DNA of 61,191 nt from Microvirga flocculans ATCC BAA-817 (GCF_000518665.1 NZ_JAEA01000018.1:1-61191); one strand, 5' to 3'; shown: positions 1-9,049, counted from the first letter of the stretch. The notes: generated by a model from the sequence alone, not told the origin. Translations and numbers: made by a program.

Positions 1-1371
1 CCCGGCCCTGTTGTGACGTTGTATGAGCTGGAGCCTGCGCCTGGGACGAAGTCGTCGCGGGTGATCTCGCTGGCGGACGACATTGCGCGTTCGATGAGCG
101 CGGTGTCGGCGCGCGTGGCGGTGGTGCAGGGGCGCAACGCCATCGGCATCGAGCTGCCCAACCACAAGCGCGAGACGGTGTATCTGCGCGAGCTGCTCGC
201 CTCCCAGGATTTCGAGAGCACCAAGCAGAAGCTCGCCCTGTGCCTCGGCAAGACCATCGGCGGCGAGCCGGTGATCGCGGATCTGGCGCGTATGCCGCAC
301 CTGCTGGTGGCCGGCACCACCGGCTCGGGCAAGTCGGTGGCGATCAACACCATGATCCTGTCCTTGGTCTACCGCCTGACCCCGGCGGAATGCCGCCTGA
401 TCATGGTCGACCCGAAGATGCTGGAACTGTCGGTCTATGACGGCATCCCGCACCTGCTGACCCCGGTGGTCACCGACCCGAAGAAGGCGGTGGTGGCCCT
501 CAAATGGGCGGTGCGCGAGATGGAGGACCGCTACCGCAAGATGTCGAAGCTCGGGGTGCGCAACATCGACGGCTTCAACGCCCGGGTCTCGGAGGCCAAG
601 GCGCGCGGCGAGACGATCACGCGCACGGTCCAGACCGGGTTCGACCGCGAGACCGGCGAGGCGATCTACGAGGACGAGGTGATGGACCTCGATCCGCTGC
701 CCTACATCGTGGTGATCGTCGACGAGATGGCCGACCTGATGATGGTGGCGGGCAAGGAGATCGAGGGCGCGATCCAGCGCCTGGCGCAGATGGCGCGCGC
801 GGCCGGCATCCATGTGATCCTGGCGACCCAGCGCCCGTCGGTGGACGTGATCACCGGCACGATCAAGGCGAACTTCCCGACGCGGATCTCGTTCCAGGTG
901 ACGTCGAAGATCGACAGCCGCACGATCTTAGGGGAAATGGGCGCCGAGCAGCTCTTGGGCCAGGGCGACATGCTCTACATGGCCGGGGGCGGGCGGATCA
1001 CGCGCGTGCACGGGCCGTTCTGCTCGGACGAGGAGGTGGAGAAGGTGGTGGCGCATCTCAAGCGCCAGGGCCGTCCGCAGTACCTCGAGGCGGTGACGGC
1101 GGAGGAGGACGAGGGCGGGGCCGCCCCCGACACAGCGGTGTTCGACCAAGGCGAGTTCGGGGCGCCGGGCGGGGATTTGTACGACCAGGCGGTGGCGGTG
1201 GTGCTGCGCGACAAGAAGGCCTCGACGAGCTACATCCAGCGCCGCCTGCAGATCGGCTACAACCGCGCCGCCTCGCTCATGGAGCGCATGGAGAACGAGG
1301 GCATCGTCGGACCCGCAAACCACGCCGGTAAACGCGAAATCCTGCTCAGCCACCTGGACATGGACGATTGA
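1..1371 (+). CDS. ftsK: DNA translocase FtsK, C-terminal part (5' cut by window edge)
   Basis: C-terminal motor of the FtsK/SpoIIIE translocase, the septum-located ATPase that pumps chromosome ends apart and activates XerCD recombination at dif. The frame is open to the left edge, so the membrane domain and linker are missing and 456 codons are visible. Walker A (GTTGSGKS) lies near visible residue 105, the Walker B stretch [10 protein letters not shown] near 238, and the block [11 protein letters not shown] near 277. The last 65 or so residues form the winged-helix gamma domain ([15 protein letters not shown] onward) that reads orienting DNA motifs. The GTG at 13 is an internal Val, not a start, because coding similarity to FtsK continues upstream of it ([11 protein letters not shown]). 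A strong hairpin terminator follows the stop. Confidence 0.97.
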   Translation, partial: PGPVVTLYELEPAPGTKSSRVISLADDIARSMSAVSARVAVVQGRNAIGIELPNHKRETVYLRELLASQDFESTKQKLALCLGKTIGGEPVIADLARMPHLLVAGTTGSGKSVAINTMILSLVYRLTPAECRLIMVDPKMLELSVYDGIPHLLTPVVTDPKKAVVALKWAVREMEDRYRKMSKLGVRNIDGFNARVSEAKARGETITRTVQTGFDRETGEAIYEDEVMDLDPLPYIVVIVDEMADLMMVAGKEIEGAIQRLAQMARAAGIHVILATQRPSVDVITGTIKANFPTRISFQVTSKIDSRTILGEMGAEQLLGQGDMLYMAGGGRITRVHGPFCSDEEVEKVVAHLKRQGRPQYLEAVTAEEDEGGAAPDTAVFDQGEFGAPGGDLYDQAVAVVLRDKKASTSYIQRRLQIGYNRAASLMERMENEGIVGPANHAGKREILLSHLDMDD

Positions 1372-1394
1372 TCCTGCCCGGGGACTGCGGCATG

Positions 1395-1434
1395 ACAGAA
1401 AAGGCGGCCCTTGCGAGCCGCCTTTTCTGTTTTG
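1395..1434 (+). terminator. Rho-independent terminator of ftsK, probably bidirectional
   Basis: Perfect 14-bp inverted repeat: acagaaaaggcggc at 1395-1408 and its complement at 1417-1430, with an 8-base loop, followed by a short T run. The A-rich 5' arm gives a T run on the other strand as well. It lies between the convergent ends of ftsK and the DUF1236 gene. Confidence 0.88.
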
Positions 1435-1447
1435 GGAGAATCGAAGA

Positions 1448-1867
1448 TTACTCGATGACCTGGATGACGGTGCGTGTCTGCGGATCGACCAGGACCGTCT
1501 GATCGTTCACGATGGTGTAGCTGTAGGGATTGCGAAGTCCCACGGTCGGCGGAACGGAGTAGAGCCTGACGCGTGGCGGCAGGGGCTGGCCGACGATCAC
1601 TTCCTCCGTGACGCGCATCGATGGGCGGCGCTGAGCGACCACATAGGAGCGGACGCGGGTGCTTTCCTCGGCGGTGAGAACGCCGCCGACCGCCGCGCCT
1701 GCAACGCCGCCGACAACGGCTCCCACGGGGCCGCCGACGATGGCTCCCGTGACGGCGCCGCCTGCGGCGCCCGCGGTGGCTCCGGCCTCGGTGCCGGTCT
1801 GACAGGCGGCGAGGGGAAGGGCGAGAAGAGACAAGAGGGCGGCCGAGCGTAGGACACGATGGCGCAT
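1448..1867 (-). CDS. DUF1236-family lipoprotein with glycine-zipper segment
   Basis: A 139-residue envelope protein. The start at 1867 is chosen because AAAGGAG lies about 7 bases upstream, while the open frame running further up has no such site. Residues 1-21 form a lipoprotein signal ending LPLAAC, with Cys22 as the lipidated residue. Residues 27-65 are a Gly/Ala-rich zipper (GAAGGAVTGAIVGGPVGAVV), as in outer-membrane anchoring segments. The C-terminal 60 residues match the DUF1236 pattern (PLPPRVRLYSVP, then VLVDPQTRTVIQVIE). The family is common in Hyphomicrobiales and has no assigned reaction. It is convergent with ftsK and divergent from the SDR gene. Confidence 0.85.
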   Translation of the reverse strand: MRHRVLRSAALLSLLALPLAACQTGTEAGATAGAAGGAVTGAIVGGPVGAVVGGVAGAAVGGVLTAEESTRVRSYVVAQRRPSMRVTEEVIVGQPLPPRVRLYSVPPTVGLRNPYSYTIVNDQTVLVDPQTRTVIQVIE

Positions 1868-2076
1868 GACGGACTCCTTTCCGATTAGCACCATGCGAAC
1901 GCCGGAAAGCTTGGCCAGTTCCCTCGATCGCCGAAGAGTCATGGCGGCGGGAGCGGCCATCGTTCGGAAAATGCAACGCTTTCGCGTCCGAAAGATGTGA
2001 GTCCGTATGACTTTCAGCCTTGCGGCCGGGGTGCCCGGATGCATCTGTTGAAAAGGCAGCACGCACAGGGAGCGCC

Positions 2077-2835
2077 ATGGCTGAGAGTTCTAAGGTTGCA
2101 ATTGTGACCGGAGCGGGGACCGGGATCGGCAAGGCGATCTGTGCCGGGCTTCTGAGGGCGGGCTACGCCGTCGTCATGGCGGGGCGCCGCAGGCAGGCGC
2201 TGGACGCTGCCGCGCGGGAGATCGCAGGCGACGCTTCTAAACCCCTCGTGGTGCCGACCGACGTGACCGACCCTGCTTCCGTGGCTGCGCTTTTCACGGC
2301 CACGACGCAGGCCTTCGGACGGCTCGATCTTCTCGTGAACAATGCCGGCGTGAGCTCGCCTGCGATTCCCTTGGAGGACATTTCTCTCGAACAATGGCGC
2401 GCCGTCGTGGACACCAATCTCACGGGAGTCTTCCTCTGCACGCAGGAAGCCTTCCGCATCATGAGGGATCAACATCCCAGAGGCGGACGGATCATCAATA
2501 ACGGTTCCATCTCGGCTTATGCCCCGCGTCCGCTGTCTGCGCCTTACACGGCCACGAAGCACGCCGTTCTCGGGCTCACGAAGGCGACCGCGCTCGATGG
2601 GCGGGCCTATGACATCGCCTGCGGACAGATCGATATCGGCAATGCCGCCACGGACATGACGGCCCGCATGGCGGAGGGCGTGCTGCAACCCGACGGGACG
2701 CTGGCGCCGGAACCGAGGATCGATCCGAAGCATGTGGCGGATGCCGTGGTCTACATGGCGGGCCTGCCGCTCGACGCGAATGTTCTGACCATGACGGTGA
2801 TGGCCACCAAGATGCCGTTCGTCGGACGAGGGTGA
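2077..2835 (+). CDS. Short-chain dehydrogenase/reductase (SDR family)
   Basis: Classical SDR of 252 residues, a cytosolic NAD(P)(H)-dependent oxidoreductase of unknown substrate. The Rossmann motif TGAGTGIG is at residues 11-18, NNAG at 88-91, and the catalytic Ser144, Tyr157 and Lys161 lie in NGSISAY and YTATK. The start at 2077 has AGGGAG about 5 bases upstream; the frame is open further up (to 2020) but that part lacks a Shine-Dalgarno site and SDR similarity. It is a single gene, divergent from the DUF1236 lipoprotein gene. Confidence 0.92.
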   Translation: MAESSKVAIVTGAGTGIGKAICAGLLRAGYAVVMAGRRRQALDAAAREIAGDASKPLVVPTDVTDPASVAALFTATTQAFGRLDLLVNNAGVSSPAIPLEDISLEQWRAVVDTNLTGVFLCTQEAFRIMRDQHPRGGRIINNGSISAYAPRPLSAPYTATKHAVLGLTKATALDGRAYDIACGQIDIGNAATDMTARMAEGVLQPDGTLAPEPRIDPKHVADAVVYMAGLPLDANVLTMTVMATKMPFVGRG

Positions 2836-3041
2836 GACACATTGCCGTGACATAAGGCGAATGGACCTGGGAGGAAGGGTCGTCTGTCCCATCTCCATTA
2901 TTCTGTGACAGTTGGCACAATCGCCGCCATGGAAGGATTACGTTCAGGAAGATCCGTGCAGGATCCGAAACGGCGCAAGGCTGAACGTGCCGTTCAGTCC
3001 TGGCCAAGCTCGTGAGGAGATGAATCGATGACGGCGAAGGA

Positions 3042-5945
3042 ATGAGCGCAATCCTCGTCAAGATTTTCGCGACGGCTCTGACCTTGAGCCAGGTGCTCGT
3101 CGATCCGGACACCGTCAGGACGAGCTTCGATCCCTTGCGCGACCGGGCGGAGGTGACGCAGATTCTCAAGAGCGGCTGCACCCACATGCGGCGCGCCTTC
3201 GACATCGAGGACATCAATCTCGACGATCTCATCGCGACCGCCATGGACGATCCCCTGGCGGTCACGGGCGATCTGAAGGTTCTGCAGGGATTGAGCTTCA
3301 ACGACCTGCATGCCAGCTATCGCCTGTTCTGCAAGGACGAGAAGGTCGATCCCTCGCCGGTCGATCTCGGCGAGGTGATTTCCTATTACAACGCCGCGGT
3401 CGCGGGTCTGCCGGATGCCGGGACGCTGAAGGGACTCAAGCTGCCCGGCGTCAGCGTCGTCCTGGATGGAAACGGCCAGCGCTTCGCTGAAGTATACGAG
3501 CCCGATCACCGGCGCATGTGGGTTCCCCTGTCGGACATTCCCAGAAGCGTGCAGCAGGCCTTCGTCTCGGCTGAGGACAAGCGCTTCTATCAGCACCGGG
3601 GCGTGGACGAGCGCGGCGTCGTTCGCGCCTTCGTCGGCAATCTCGCCAATCCCGGTCGACCGGCCGGCGGCTCCACGATCACCCAGCAGGTGGCGAAGAA
3701 CCTGCTCGTCGGCGACGACGTCACCTACGATCGCAAGATGCGGGAGATCATCGTGGCGTCGCGCATCGAGCGCGTGCTGAGCAAGGCGGAGATCCTGGAG
3801 ATCTATCTCAACTCTATCTATCTCGGTCGCTCGTCCTGGGGCGTCGAGATGGCCGCGCGAAGCTATTTCGGAAAGAGCGCCAAGGCGCTGTCCGTGTCCG
3901 AGGGGGCTCTGCTGGCGGGGCTTGCCAAGGGTCCGAACTATTACAACCCCGACACGAAGCCCGAGCGCGCCCAGGAGCGGATGGCCTATGTGCTCAGCCG
4001 CATGCAGGAGGATCACTTCCTGAGGCCGGAGCAGGTGCAGCAGGAGATCGCCGCCCTGCCGTCCCGCGTGCCTTTCGAGCGACTGCGGCGGACGAGCGGT
4101 TTCTACTTCGTCGATCACGTCAGCCGGGACGCCCGCACCCTGGCCGATGTCGAGAGCCTGACCTCCGGCGCCTATACCGTGCGCACCACTCTCAACGCGG
4201 CGCTGCAGCGGGAAACCGAGGCCTCCTTGCAGGAGGGGCTGGCCCGCTACGAGATGAGCGTCGGGCGGCAGCGGTTTCAGGGTGCTGAGGTCAATCTTGC
4301 GGAGGCCGTCAAGGCGCTCGGCGGCGCGAAGGAGCCGGCGGCAGCGGCCGGTCCGGCCTGGAAGCGGGCCCTGGATGCGGCGCGATTGCCGCTCTATGAC
4401 GTGCAATGGCCCGCTGCCGTCGTGATCGAGAAGGGACGCGACAGGAAGACCGGCGCGAATGTCGTGCGGGTCGGTCTCGCGGATGGGCGCGTCCTGCCGC
4501 TGAACGCCTGGGAGGCGGCCCGCCGCGAGCTCAAGCTCTACGACGTGGTGCGGGTCCGGCTCGTGGAGCAGAAAGGCAAGGGAGCGGTTCGCGCCGATCT
4601 GCGGACGCCGCCCACGGTGCAGGGCGGCGCCGTCGTGCTCGAGAACAGGACGGGCCGCATCCTCGCGATGGCGGGCGGCTTCTCCTATCCCTTGAGCCAG
4701 CTCAACCGGGCGACGCAGACCCATCGCCAGCCTGGCTCCGCCTTCAAGCCGCTCACCTATCTCGCTGCCCTGTCGAAGGGACTTCAACCCAACACCCTCG
4801 TCTGGGATGCGCCCGTGACGCTGCCGCCCGTGGGCGTCGGCGCGAATGCGAAGCCAGGGGATTACTGGAGCCCGAAGAACTTCGACGGTGGGCGCTCGGG
4901 CATCATGACCCTTCGGCGGGCGTTGGAGAACTCCAAGAATCTGGTCACGGCGCGCCTGCTCGACGGAGGCATCGAGGCGACGCCCGAGCAGAGCCTGAAG
5001 CGGGTCTGCGAACTCGCCCTCGAGGCGCAGCTCTATCTGGAGTGCACGCCGTATTATCCATTCGTGCTCGGCGCGCAGCCCGTGCGCATTCTCGACATGG
5101 CCGCCTTTTACGCTGCCATTGCCAACGAGGGCGCCATGCCCGTGCCTCACGCCATCGAGTCCGTGGAGGAGAACGGGCGCGTGCTCTACAACCGCAAGAG
5201 CGCCTCGCTGGTGCGTCTGGGCTCCGCCGATGCGGCGGCCTTCTATCAGCTGAAGAGCATGCTCCAGGGCGTTCTGGAGCGCGGCACGGCCCGTTCCCTG
5301 AAAGCGTTGGCTCCCTATGTCGCCGGCAAGACGGGAACCTCGGACAACGAGAACGATGCCTGGTTCGTCGGTTTCACCAATGACGTCACCATTGCCGTCT
5401 GGGTGGGGCACGACAATGCCGACGGCAAGCGACGGACGCTGGGTGGCGGGCAGACCGGAGGGAAGGTTGCCGCTCCCATCTTCGAAGCCATTCTCCAGGC
5501 GGCCTGGGAACACCACGCTCCGAAAGCGCCGCTCAACCCGCCGTCGCCGCAGGCTGCCAGGCAGCTCGTCGCCATGCCTATCGATCTGAACACGGGCGAC
5601 CGGCTGACGGACGGCCAGGGCAGGGGCTTCAAGGAGTATTTCCGCATCGATTGGTACGGGCGGCTGACAGAGACGCAGTACCGTCTCGTGCCGCAATCCG
5701 AAGTCTACGCCTTCCGCAACCCCGATCCCTGGAGCGACGGGGAAGAGGGCGGAGCGGGCTATGGCGAGGATGGCCCCTACGCACAGGGACCCGGATGGAT
5801 CGAAGGCCCATCCCGCGGCGCTCCATACTCACACCGCCAGGCGGAGCCCGGACGCGGCCCGCAATGGTGGTGGGAGGATGACGCTCCCCGCAGGCCCCGG
5901 CGTGTCGATCCCGACTATTTCTGGCGTAACGGACAGGTTTATTGA
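3042..5945 (+). CDS. Class A penicillin-binding protein (GT51 + transpeptidase)
   Basis: Bifunctional peptidoglycan synthase of 967 residues. The glycosyltransferase 51 domain starts near residue 160, with the catalytic Glu178 in SAEDKRFYQH and the block GGSTITQQVAKNLL near 210. The transpeptidase domain carries the nucleophile motif SAFK near 565, the SKN motif in ENSKNLVT near 630 and KTGTS near 763. About 160 residues precede GT51, more than in PBP1A, with only one short hydrophobic stretch at residues 4-20 for anchoring; this extension matches nothing I recognise. The C-terminal 90 residues are Gly/Pro/Arg-rich and probably disordered. The ATG at 3042 directly abuts AAGGA, so translation may be weak. 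The stop overlaps the next start (TGATG). Confidence 0.92.
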   Translation: MSAILVKIFATALTLSQVLVDPDTVRTSFDPLRDRAEVTQILKSGCTHMRRAFDIEDINLDDLIATAMDDPLAVTGDLKVLQGLSFNDLHASYRLFCKDEKVDPSPVDLGEVISYYNAAVAGLPDAGTLKGLKLPGVSVVLDGNGQRFAEVYEPDHRRMWVPLSDIPRSVQQAFVSAEDKRFYQHRGVDERGVVRAFVGNLANPGRPAGGSTITQQVAKNLLVGDDVTYDRKMREIIVASRIERVLSKAEILEIYLNSIYLGRSSWGVEMAARSYFGKSAKALSVSEGALLAGLAKGPNYYNPDTKPERAQERMAYVLSRMQEDHFLRPEQVQQEIAALPSRVPFERLRRTSGFYFVDHVSRDARTLADVESLTSGAYTVRTTLNAALQRETEASLQEGLARYEMSVGRQRFQGAEVNLAEAVKALGGAKEPAAAAGPAWKRALDAARLPLYDVQWPAAVVIEKGRDRKTGANVVRVGLADGRVLPLNAWEAARRELKLYDVVRVRLVEQKGKGAVRADLRTPPTVQGGAVVLENRTGRILAMAGGFSYPLSQLNRATQTHRQPGSAFKPLTYLAALSKGLQPNTLVWDAPVTLPPVGVGANAKPGDYWSPKNFDGGRSGIMTLRRALENSKNLVTARLLDGGIEATPEQSLKRVCELALEAQLYLECTPYYPFVLGAQPVRILDMAAFYAAIANEGAMPVPHAIESVEENGRVLYNRKSASLVRLGSADAAAFYQLKSMLQGVLERGTARSLKALAPYVAGKTGTSDNENDAWFVGFTNDVTIAVWVGHDNADGKRRTLGGGQTGGKVAAPIFEAILQAAWEHHAPKAPLNPPSPQAARQLVAMPIDLNTGDRLTDGQGRGFKEYFRIDWYGRLTETQYRLVPQSEVYAFRNPDPWSDGEEGGAGYGEDGPYAQGPGWIEGPSRGAPYSHRQAEPGRGPQWWWEDDAPRRPRRVDPDYFWRNGQVY

Positions 5946-6985
5946 TGACATCGAAAGCATTCTTCGGGCTGGCGCTGCCGGTTCTTGTCGCGCTCTTCGC
6001 GCCTGGCGGCGGCTTGTCGGCTCAGGAATTCCGGATCGAGGAAGTGCCGTACGTCACATCCGTTCCTCCGGCGCAGCTGAAGCCCAGGACCATCGTCTTC
6101 AGCGACCGACGGGACGCCAAGCTGTCCGATGCAGGCACAGGCCTGATCCGCTTCGAGGATTGGGGGCGCGAGCGGCCTGCGCAGAAGCAGTTCCTGAGCC
6201 TGTTTCCCGGTTATGTCGAGCCGACCATCAGGGTTTCCGTGCACGGGATTGCGAAATCCTACACGGAGAAGCTCCACATGTATGTGGTGGAGGCGCGCTT
6301 CCTGATCGGCAAGGCGCCGAGCGCGGTCGATCTCACCCGGCTGGCGAGCCTCGAAACGCTGGAGAAGATCGATCCGTCGATCAAGCACCGCCGCATCACC
6401 GCCGATCAGGCGGCTCCGCAGGTGGATCCGCAAAGCGCCCATAACCGCCACCCGAACAGGCGCTGGTGCGAGGCTCCGGGAAGCCTCTGCATCGAGTCCT
6501 GCTATCCCCTGGAAGGCAAGCTTCCTGTCGGCATCCGTCTTGCCAACAAGCTGGAGGAGGGCGGCAAGAAAATCTCCGAGTTCATGGACTTCCAGACCGA
6601 GGTCAGGCTTCTTCCGCCGGAAGAGATCGATCAGGCCGGGCTCTCGCGCCTCACCGGGTTCGAGGCGCCTGTGACCGGTGTTCTGGAGCAGACGATCTTC
6701 AACGTAAACCAGGTGATGCAGTTCGGAAAACTGCTGGCTGTGCTGCAGCCGCATCCGGCCGATCCGAACAGGACCGTCGCGACGGTCTTCATGGCGCTTG
6801 CGGTGGAAACCGATGTGTTGGAGCGGAAGAAGGAATTCGAGAACGTCCCCGTACTGCGCAACCTCATTCCGGCCCAGGTGCTGATGGGCAGGAGTTCGTT
6901 CAACTCCGGTCAGTCCATCAGCGCAGGACTTCCCGATTACGTCCGCAATCGCGTTCGCGCCATCGCCGATCTCTTCGAGCGCTGA
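5945..6985 (+). CDS. Secreted protein of unknown function, coupled to the PBP gene
   Basis: A 346-residue protein whose ATG at 5945 overlaps the stop of the upstream PBP gene by one base, so the two are translationally coupled and probably act together in the envelope. Residues 1-25 form a Sec signal peptide ending near LSAQ. The mature part has no transmembrane segment and no motif I recognise. A Cys pair around CEAPGSLCIESC (about residues 178-190) could form periplasmic disulfides. The TTG at 5942 is a poorer alternative start. A role as a PBP accessory factor is inference from gene coupling only. Confidence 0.8.
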   Translation: MTSKAFFGLALPVLVALFAPGGGLSAQEFRIEEVPYVTSVPPAQLKPRTIVFSDRRDAKLSDAGTGLIRFEDWGRERPAQKQFLSLFPGYVEPTIRVSVHGIAKSYTEKLHMYVVEARFLIGKAPSAVDLTRLASLETLEKIDPSIKHRRITADQAAPQVDPQSAHNRHPNRRWCEAPGSLCIESCYPLEGKLPVGIRLANKLEEGGKKISEFMDFQTEVRLLPPEEIDQAGLSRLTGFEAPVTGVLEQTIFNVNQVMQFGKLLAVLQPHPADPNRTVATVFMALAVETDVLERKKEFENVPVLRNLIPAQVLMGRSSFNSGQSISAGLPDYVRNRVRAIADLFER

Positions 6986-7016
6986 GCCTATGCATCGTCC
7001 GATTGAGCAATGAAAA

Positions 7017-7046
7017 AGCCCCGTTCCAGATAGGCCGAACGGGGCT
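7017..7046. terminator. Hairpin after the PBP operon
   Basis: Perfect 10-bp stem agccccgttc (7017-7026) and gaacggggct (7037-7046). On the plus strand it is not followed by a T run; on the minus strand it is followed by five T. It may end the PBP operon inefficiently or stop antisense reading. Confidence 0.5.
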
Positions 7047-7220
7047 GTCAAGTGTGCGGAGGCGACAAGGGGTTGCGGGGAATGGTGCCTCCGTACATCA
7101 TCAAAACGCCACTCCGTGCGGAGTTCCTTGATATTTGTCGTTTTCGAACCTTGGCAGGCATCAATTTTCCTTGATTGCGCCACGATCCGGGCTCTCACTG
7201 GAGGCAGGTTCCTGTTGTTC

Positions 7221-7318
7221 GTGCGGTCGAGCGCCGCACGCACGCAACCTCCCGGTTCGCAGTCAGTGTTCTTCCTCCCGAACTTGCCTTCCCGGGCTTT
7301 CCCCCGGGAAGGCTTTTT
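7221..7318 (+). ncRNA. Probable small RNA with two CCTCCC-loop hairpins and a strong terminator
   Basis: Four hairpins in a row inside a 500-base gap without a credible ORF. They are gtgcgg/ccgcac (7221-7239), aacc-tccc-ggtt (7246-7257), gttc-ttcctccc-gaac (7268-7283), and an 11-bp stem 7286-7296/7303-7313 followed by TTTTT. Two loops expose CCTCCC, the complement of the Shine-Dalgarno sequence. This layout matches what I know of the alphaproteobacterial alpha-r14/cuckoo and CcsR-type RNAs. The 5' end is uncertain because I see no convincing promoter; transcription may start upstream of 7221. An attenuator in the leader of the downstream glyoxalase gene is the main alternative. Confidence 0.6.
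7286..7318 (+). terminator. Strong Rho-independent terminator
   Basis: Stem gccttcccggg (7286-7296) with cccgggaaggc (7303-7313), loop CTTTCC, then TTTTT at 7314-7318. It lies 228 bases before the glyoxalase start, so it ends a separate upstream transcript or acts as an attenuator. Confidence 0.9.
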
Positions 7319-7545
7319 GTTGGAGGATAGGCGCGGTGCCCGACTTTCATTCGTCCCGAGATGGAAGGCATGGAGCGGGACAGCGCCCTCGCGGCCGGTG
7401 TTTCACGTTTCGGGTTCGAGACTCTTTCCACGCAATCCCGGCGCCCGCTTTTGCGCTCGATGCTCCGGGCTGCTATCTCCCCTTCTTCGATGAACCGTTA
7501 TTCGTCCTGTCATGGCGGGGCGACCAACCGAGAAGGTGCGATTTC

Positions 7546-7941
7546 ATGGCCAAGGCCATCCACTCCATGATCCGGGTGCTCGACGAGAAGCGGTCCCTCG
7601 CGTTCTACGAGAAGGCCTTCGGCCTCAAGGTAGCCGAGCGCTTCGCCTTCGAGAGCTTCACGCTCGTCTATCTGAGCAATGCGGAAAGCGAGTTCGAACT
7701 GGAGCTGACGATCAATCACGGCCGGACCGAACCTTACGATCTGGGCGACGGATATGGTCATCTGGCGCTTTCCGTGGACGATCTCGCTGCGGAACATGCC
7801 CGGCTCGAACGCCTCGGGCTCAACCTGACGCCGTTGAAGGAGCTCAAGCTCGAGGGCAAGCCTCCGGCGCGGTTCTTCTTCGTGCAGGATCCCGATGGCT
7901 ACAAGATCGAGGTCCTGCAGCGCGGCGGCCGCTACAAGTAG
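7546..7941 (+). CDS. gloA: Glyoxalase I-like VOC protein (lactoylglutathione lyase)
   Basis: A 131-residue vicinal-oxygen-chelate protein that aligns over its whole length with bacterial GloA, which converts the methylglyoxal-glutathione hemithioacetal to S-lactoylglutathione in the cytosol. The four metal ligand positions are all present: His6 (AIHSMIRV), Glu in LELTINHG, His in GYGHLALSVDD, and Glu in DGYKIEVLQ. The ATG at 7546 was chosen because the family begins a few residues before the first ligand; the longer open frame upstream runs through the small-RNA terminator and is not coding. The metal (Ni or Zn) cannot be told from sequence. Confidence 0.88.
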   Translation: MAKAIHSMIRVLDEKRSLAFYEKAFGLKVAERFAFESFTLVYLSNAESEFELELTINHGRTEPYDLGDGYGHLALSVDDLAAEHARLERLGLNLTPLKELKLEGKPPARFFFVQDPDGYKIEVLQRGGRYK

Positions 7942-7984
7942 CTTCACCGCCGATCCCTGCCTTTCCCGTTCCCGAAGGACAGCC

Positions 7985-8488
7985 GTGACCATCCGTCCAA
8001 TCATCCGTTTTCCCGATCCCCGCCTGCGCCTGAAGGCGGAGCCGATCCTCGCCATCGACGAGGAAATTCGGACCTTGGCCCGGGACCTGACGGAGACGAT
8101 GCGCACGGCGCCGGGCATCGGCATCACGGCTCCGCATGTAGGAGTTCTGCGACGGCTCGTGGTCATCCAGCTGGAAACGGACCCCGAGCCCCATATCTCC
8201 ATCAATCCGGAGATCGTCTGGGCCTCGCCCGAGATGATCCGGCATGTGGAGGGCAGCGTCTCCATGCCCGGCGTGACGGACGAGCTTGAGCGTTCCGCGC
8301 GGGTGCGGGTGAAATACAGGGATCTCGATGGTATGGATCGCGAGGAGGCGGCGGAGGGCCTGATGGCCGTCTGCCTCCAGCACGAGATCGACCAGCTCGA
8401 CGGGATCTTCTGGATCGACCGTCTGTCGAAGCTGAGGCGGGACCGCCTGATCAAGCGGTTCGAAAAGCTCCAGCGTATCCGAACCTGA
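7985..8488 (+). CDS. Peptide deformylase-like protein with altered metal ligands
   Basis: A 167-residue protein of the peptide deformylase fold, starting with GTG at 7985 (GAAGGA about 6 bases upstream). All three family motifs are recognisable but changed: GIGITAPHVG at 44-53 in place of the usual G-x-G-x-A-A-x-Q, EGSVSMPG at 89-96 where the metal-binding Cys is Ser91, and QHEIDQLDG at 132-140 where the second ligand His is Gln137. His133 and Glu134 remain. With two of three iron ligands replaced, normal deformylase activity is doubtful. The true Def is expected elsewhere in the genome. It lies 43 bases after the glyoxalase gene. Confidence 0.85.
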   Translation: MTIRPIIRFPDPRLRLKAEPILAIDEEIRTLARDLTETMRTAPGIGITAPHVGVLRRLVVIQLETDPEPHISINPEIVWASPEMIRHVEGSVSMPGVTDELERSARVRVKYRDLDGMDREEAAEGLMAVCLQHEIDQLDGIFWIDRLSKLRRDRLIKRFEKLQRIRT

Positions 8489-8507
8489 TCATGGAGCTTT
8501 GAGAAAC

Positions 8508-8732
8508 GTGGTTGAAGTCTATCGCATCGAGACCATCGCCTCGGAAGAGGAAGGAGGAGGGATCATCCGCCGGATCCTGGTCCGCACCGATTCCCTTGAG
8601 AAGGCCAAGGAGCGGGCGCTGAAGGTCTTCTCGTTGGCGCGACGGCCCCAGTCGCGCGATCCCGAGATCGAGGCCGTCCGTGTTCTCAACGGAGCCGGTT
8701 ACGAGGTCTTCTCCATCAGCACGCGGGACTGA
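8508..8732 (+). CDS. Small conserved-looking protein of unknown function
   Basis: A 74-residue protein (MVEVYRIETIASEEE...) starting at GTG 8508, 19 bases after the deformylase-like gene. GGAG lies 11 bases upstream; TTG at 8499 is in frame but too close to that site. It is Glu/Arg-rich with a predicted mixed alpha/beta pattern and no membrane segment. It ends in YEVFSISTRD. No family recognised. Confidence 0.65.
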   Translation: MVEVYRIETIASEEEGGGIIRRILVRTDSLEKAKERALKVFSLARRPQSRDPEIEAVRVLNGAGYEVFSISTRD

Positions 8733-8789
8733 GCCGAGGCGAGGCTGCCCTTCGCGGTGCGCCAGGACTGGGGATAATCCAAACACCAT

Positions 8790-8818
8790 TTGACAGCTCG
8801 TTCAATCGCCGGTACGAG
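8790..8818 (+). promoter_or_regulatory. Candidate sigma-70 promoter of tRNA-Asp
   Basis: Perfect -35 TTGACA at 8790-8795, a 17-base spacer, and a weak -10 TACGAG at 8813-8818. It lies about 55 bases before the tRNA, in otherwise empty sequence. Confidence 0.45.
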
Positions 8819-8871
8819 CGCGCCTCCATCGCAAGAAACGCTCATCGCGAGCGGGCGATGCGAGACGATGC

Positions 8872-8948
8872 GCGGGCGTAGCTCAGTCGGTTAGAGTGCC
8901 GGCCTGTCACGCCGGAGGTCGCGGGTTCGAGCCCCGTCGCCCGCGCCA
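8872..8948 (+). tRNA. tRNA-Asp (anticodon GTC)
   Basis: A full 77-base cloverleaf with encoded CCA. The acceptor arms are gcgggcg (8872-8878) and cgcccgc (8938-8944), followed by discriminator G and CCA at 8946-8948. The anticodon stem ccggc/gccgg encloses ctGTCac, with GTC at 8906-8908. The T arm is gcgggttcgagccccgt. It reads GAC and GAT codons. Confidence 0.97.
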
Positions 8949-9049
8949 TTTTCTCCCCGACCTTCAGCAGGCATTCCCCGTCACGGTTCAGCCCGCATCA
9001 CCGCTTCGGCATGCGGGACAAGCGCTGCCGGATCCTGTATGGTCCGGCC

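Noticed and set aside
2994..5696. 900-codon open frame on the minus strand, opposite the PBP gene
   Set aside because: A shadow of GC-rich codon structure. The plus strand has complete GT51 and transpeptidase motifs; the antisense translation has no recognisable domain.
7135..7318. 6S RNA, SRP RNA or tmRNA for the structured segment
   Set aside because: The SRP tetraloop region and tmRNA tag features are absent, and there is no long 6S-like bulged rod; the CCTCCC-loop hairpins fit the cuckoo-type RNAs better.
7135..7545. N-terminal extension of the glyoxalase gene
   Set aside because: The open frame crosses a strong terminator and its translation has no family similarity; the ATG at 7546 gives the normal GloA length.
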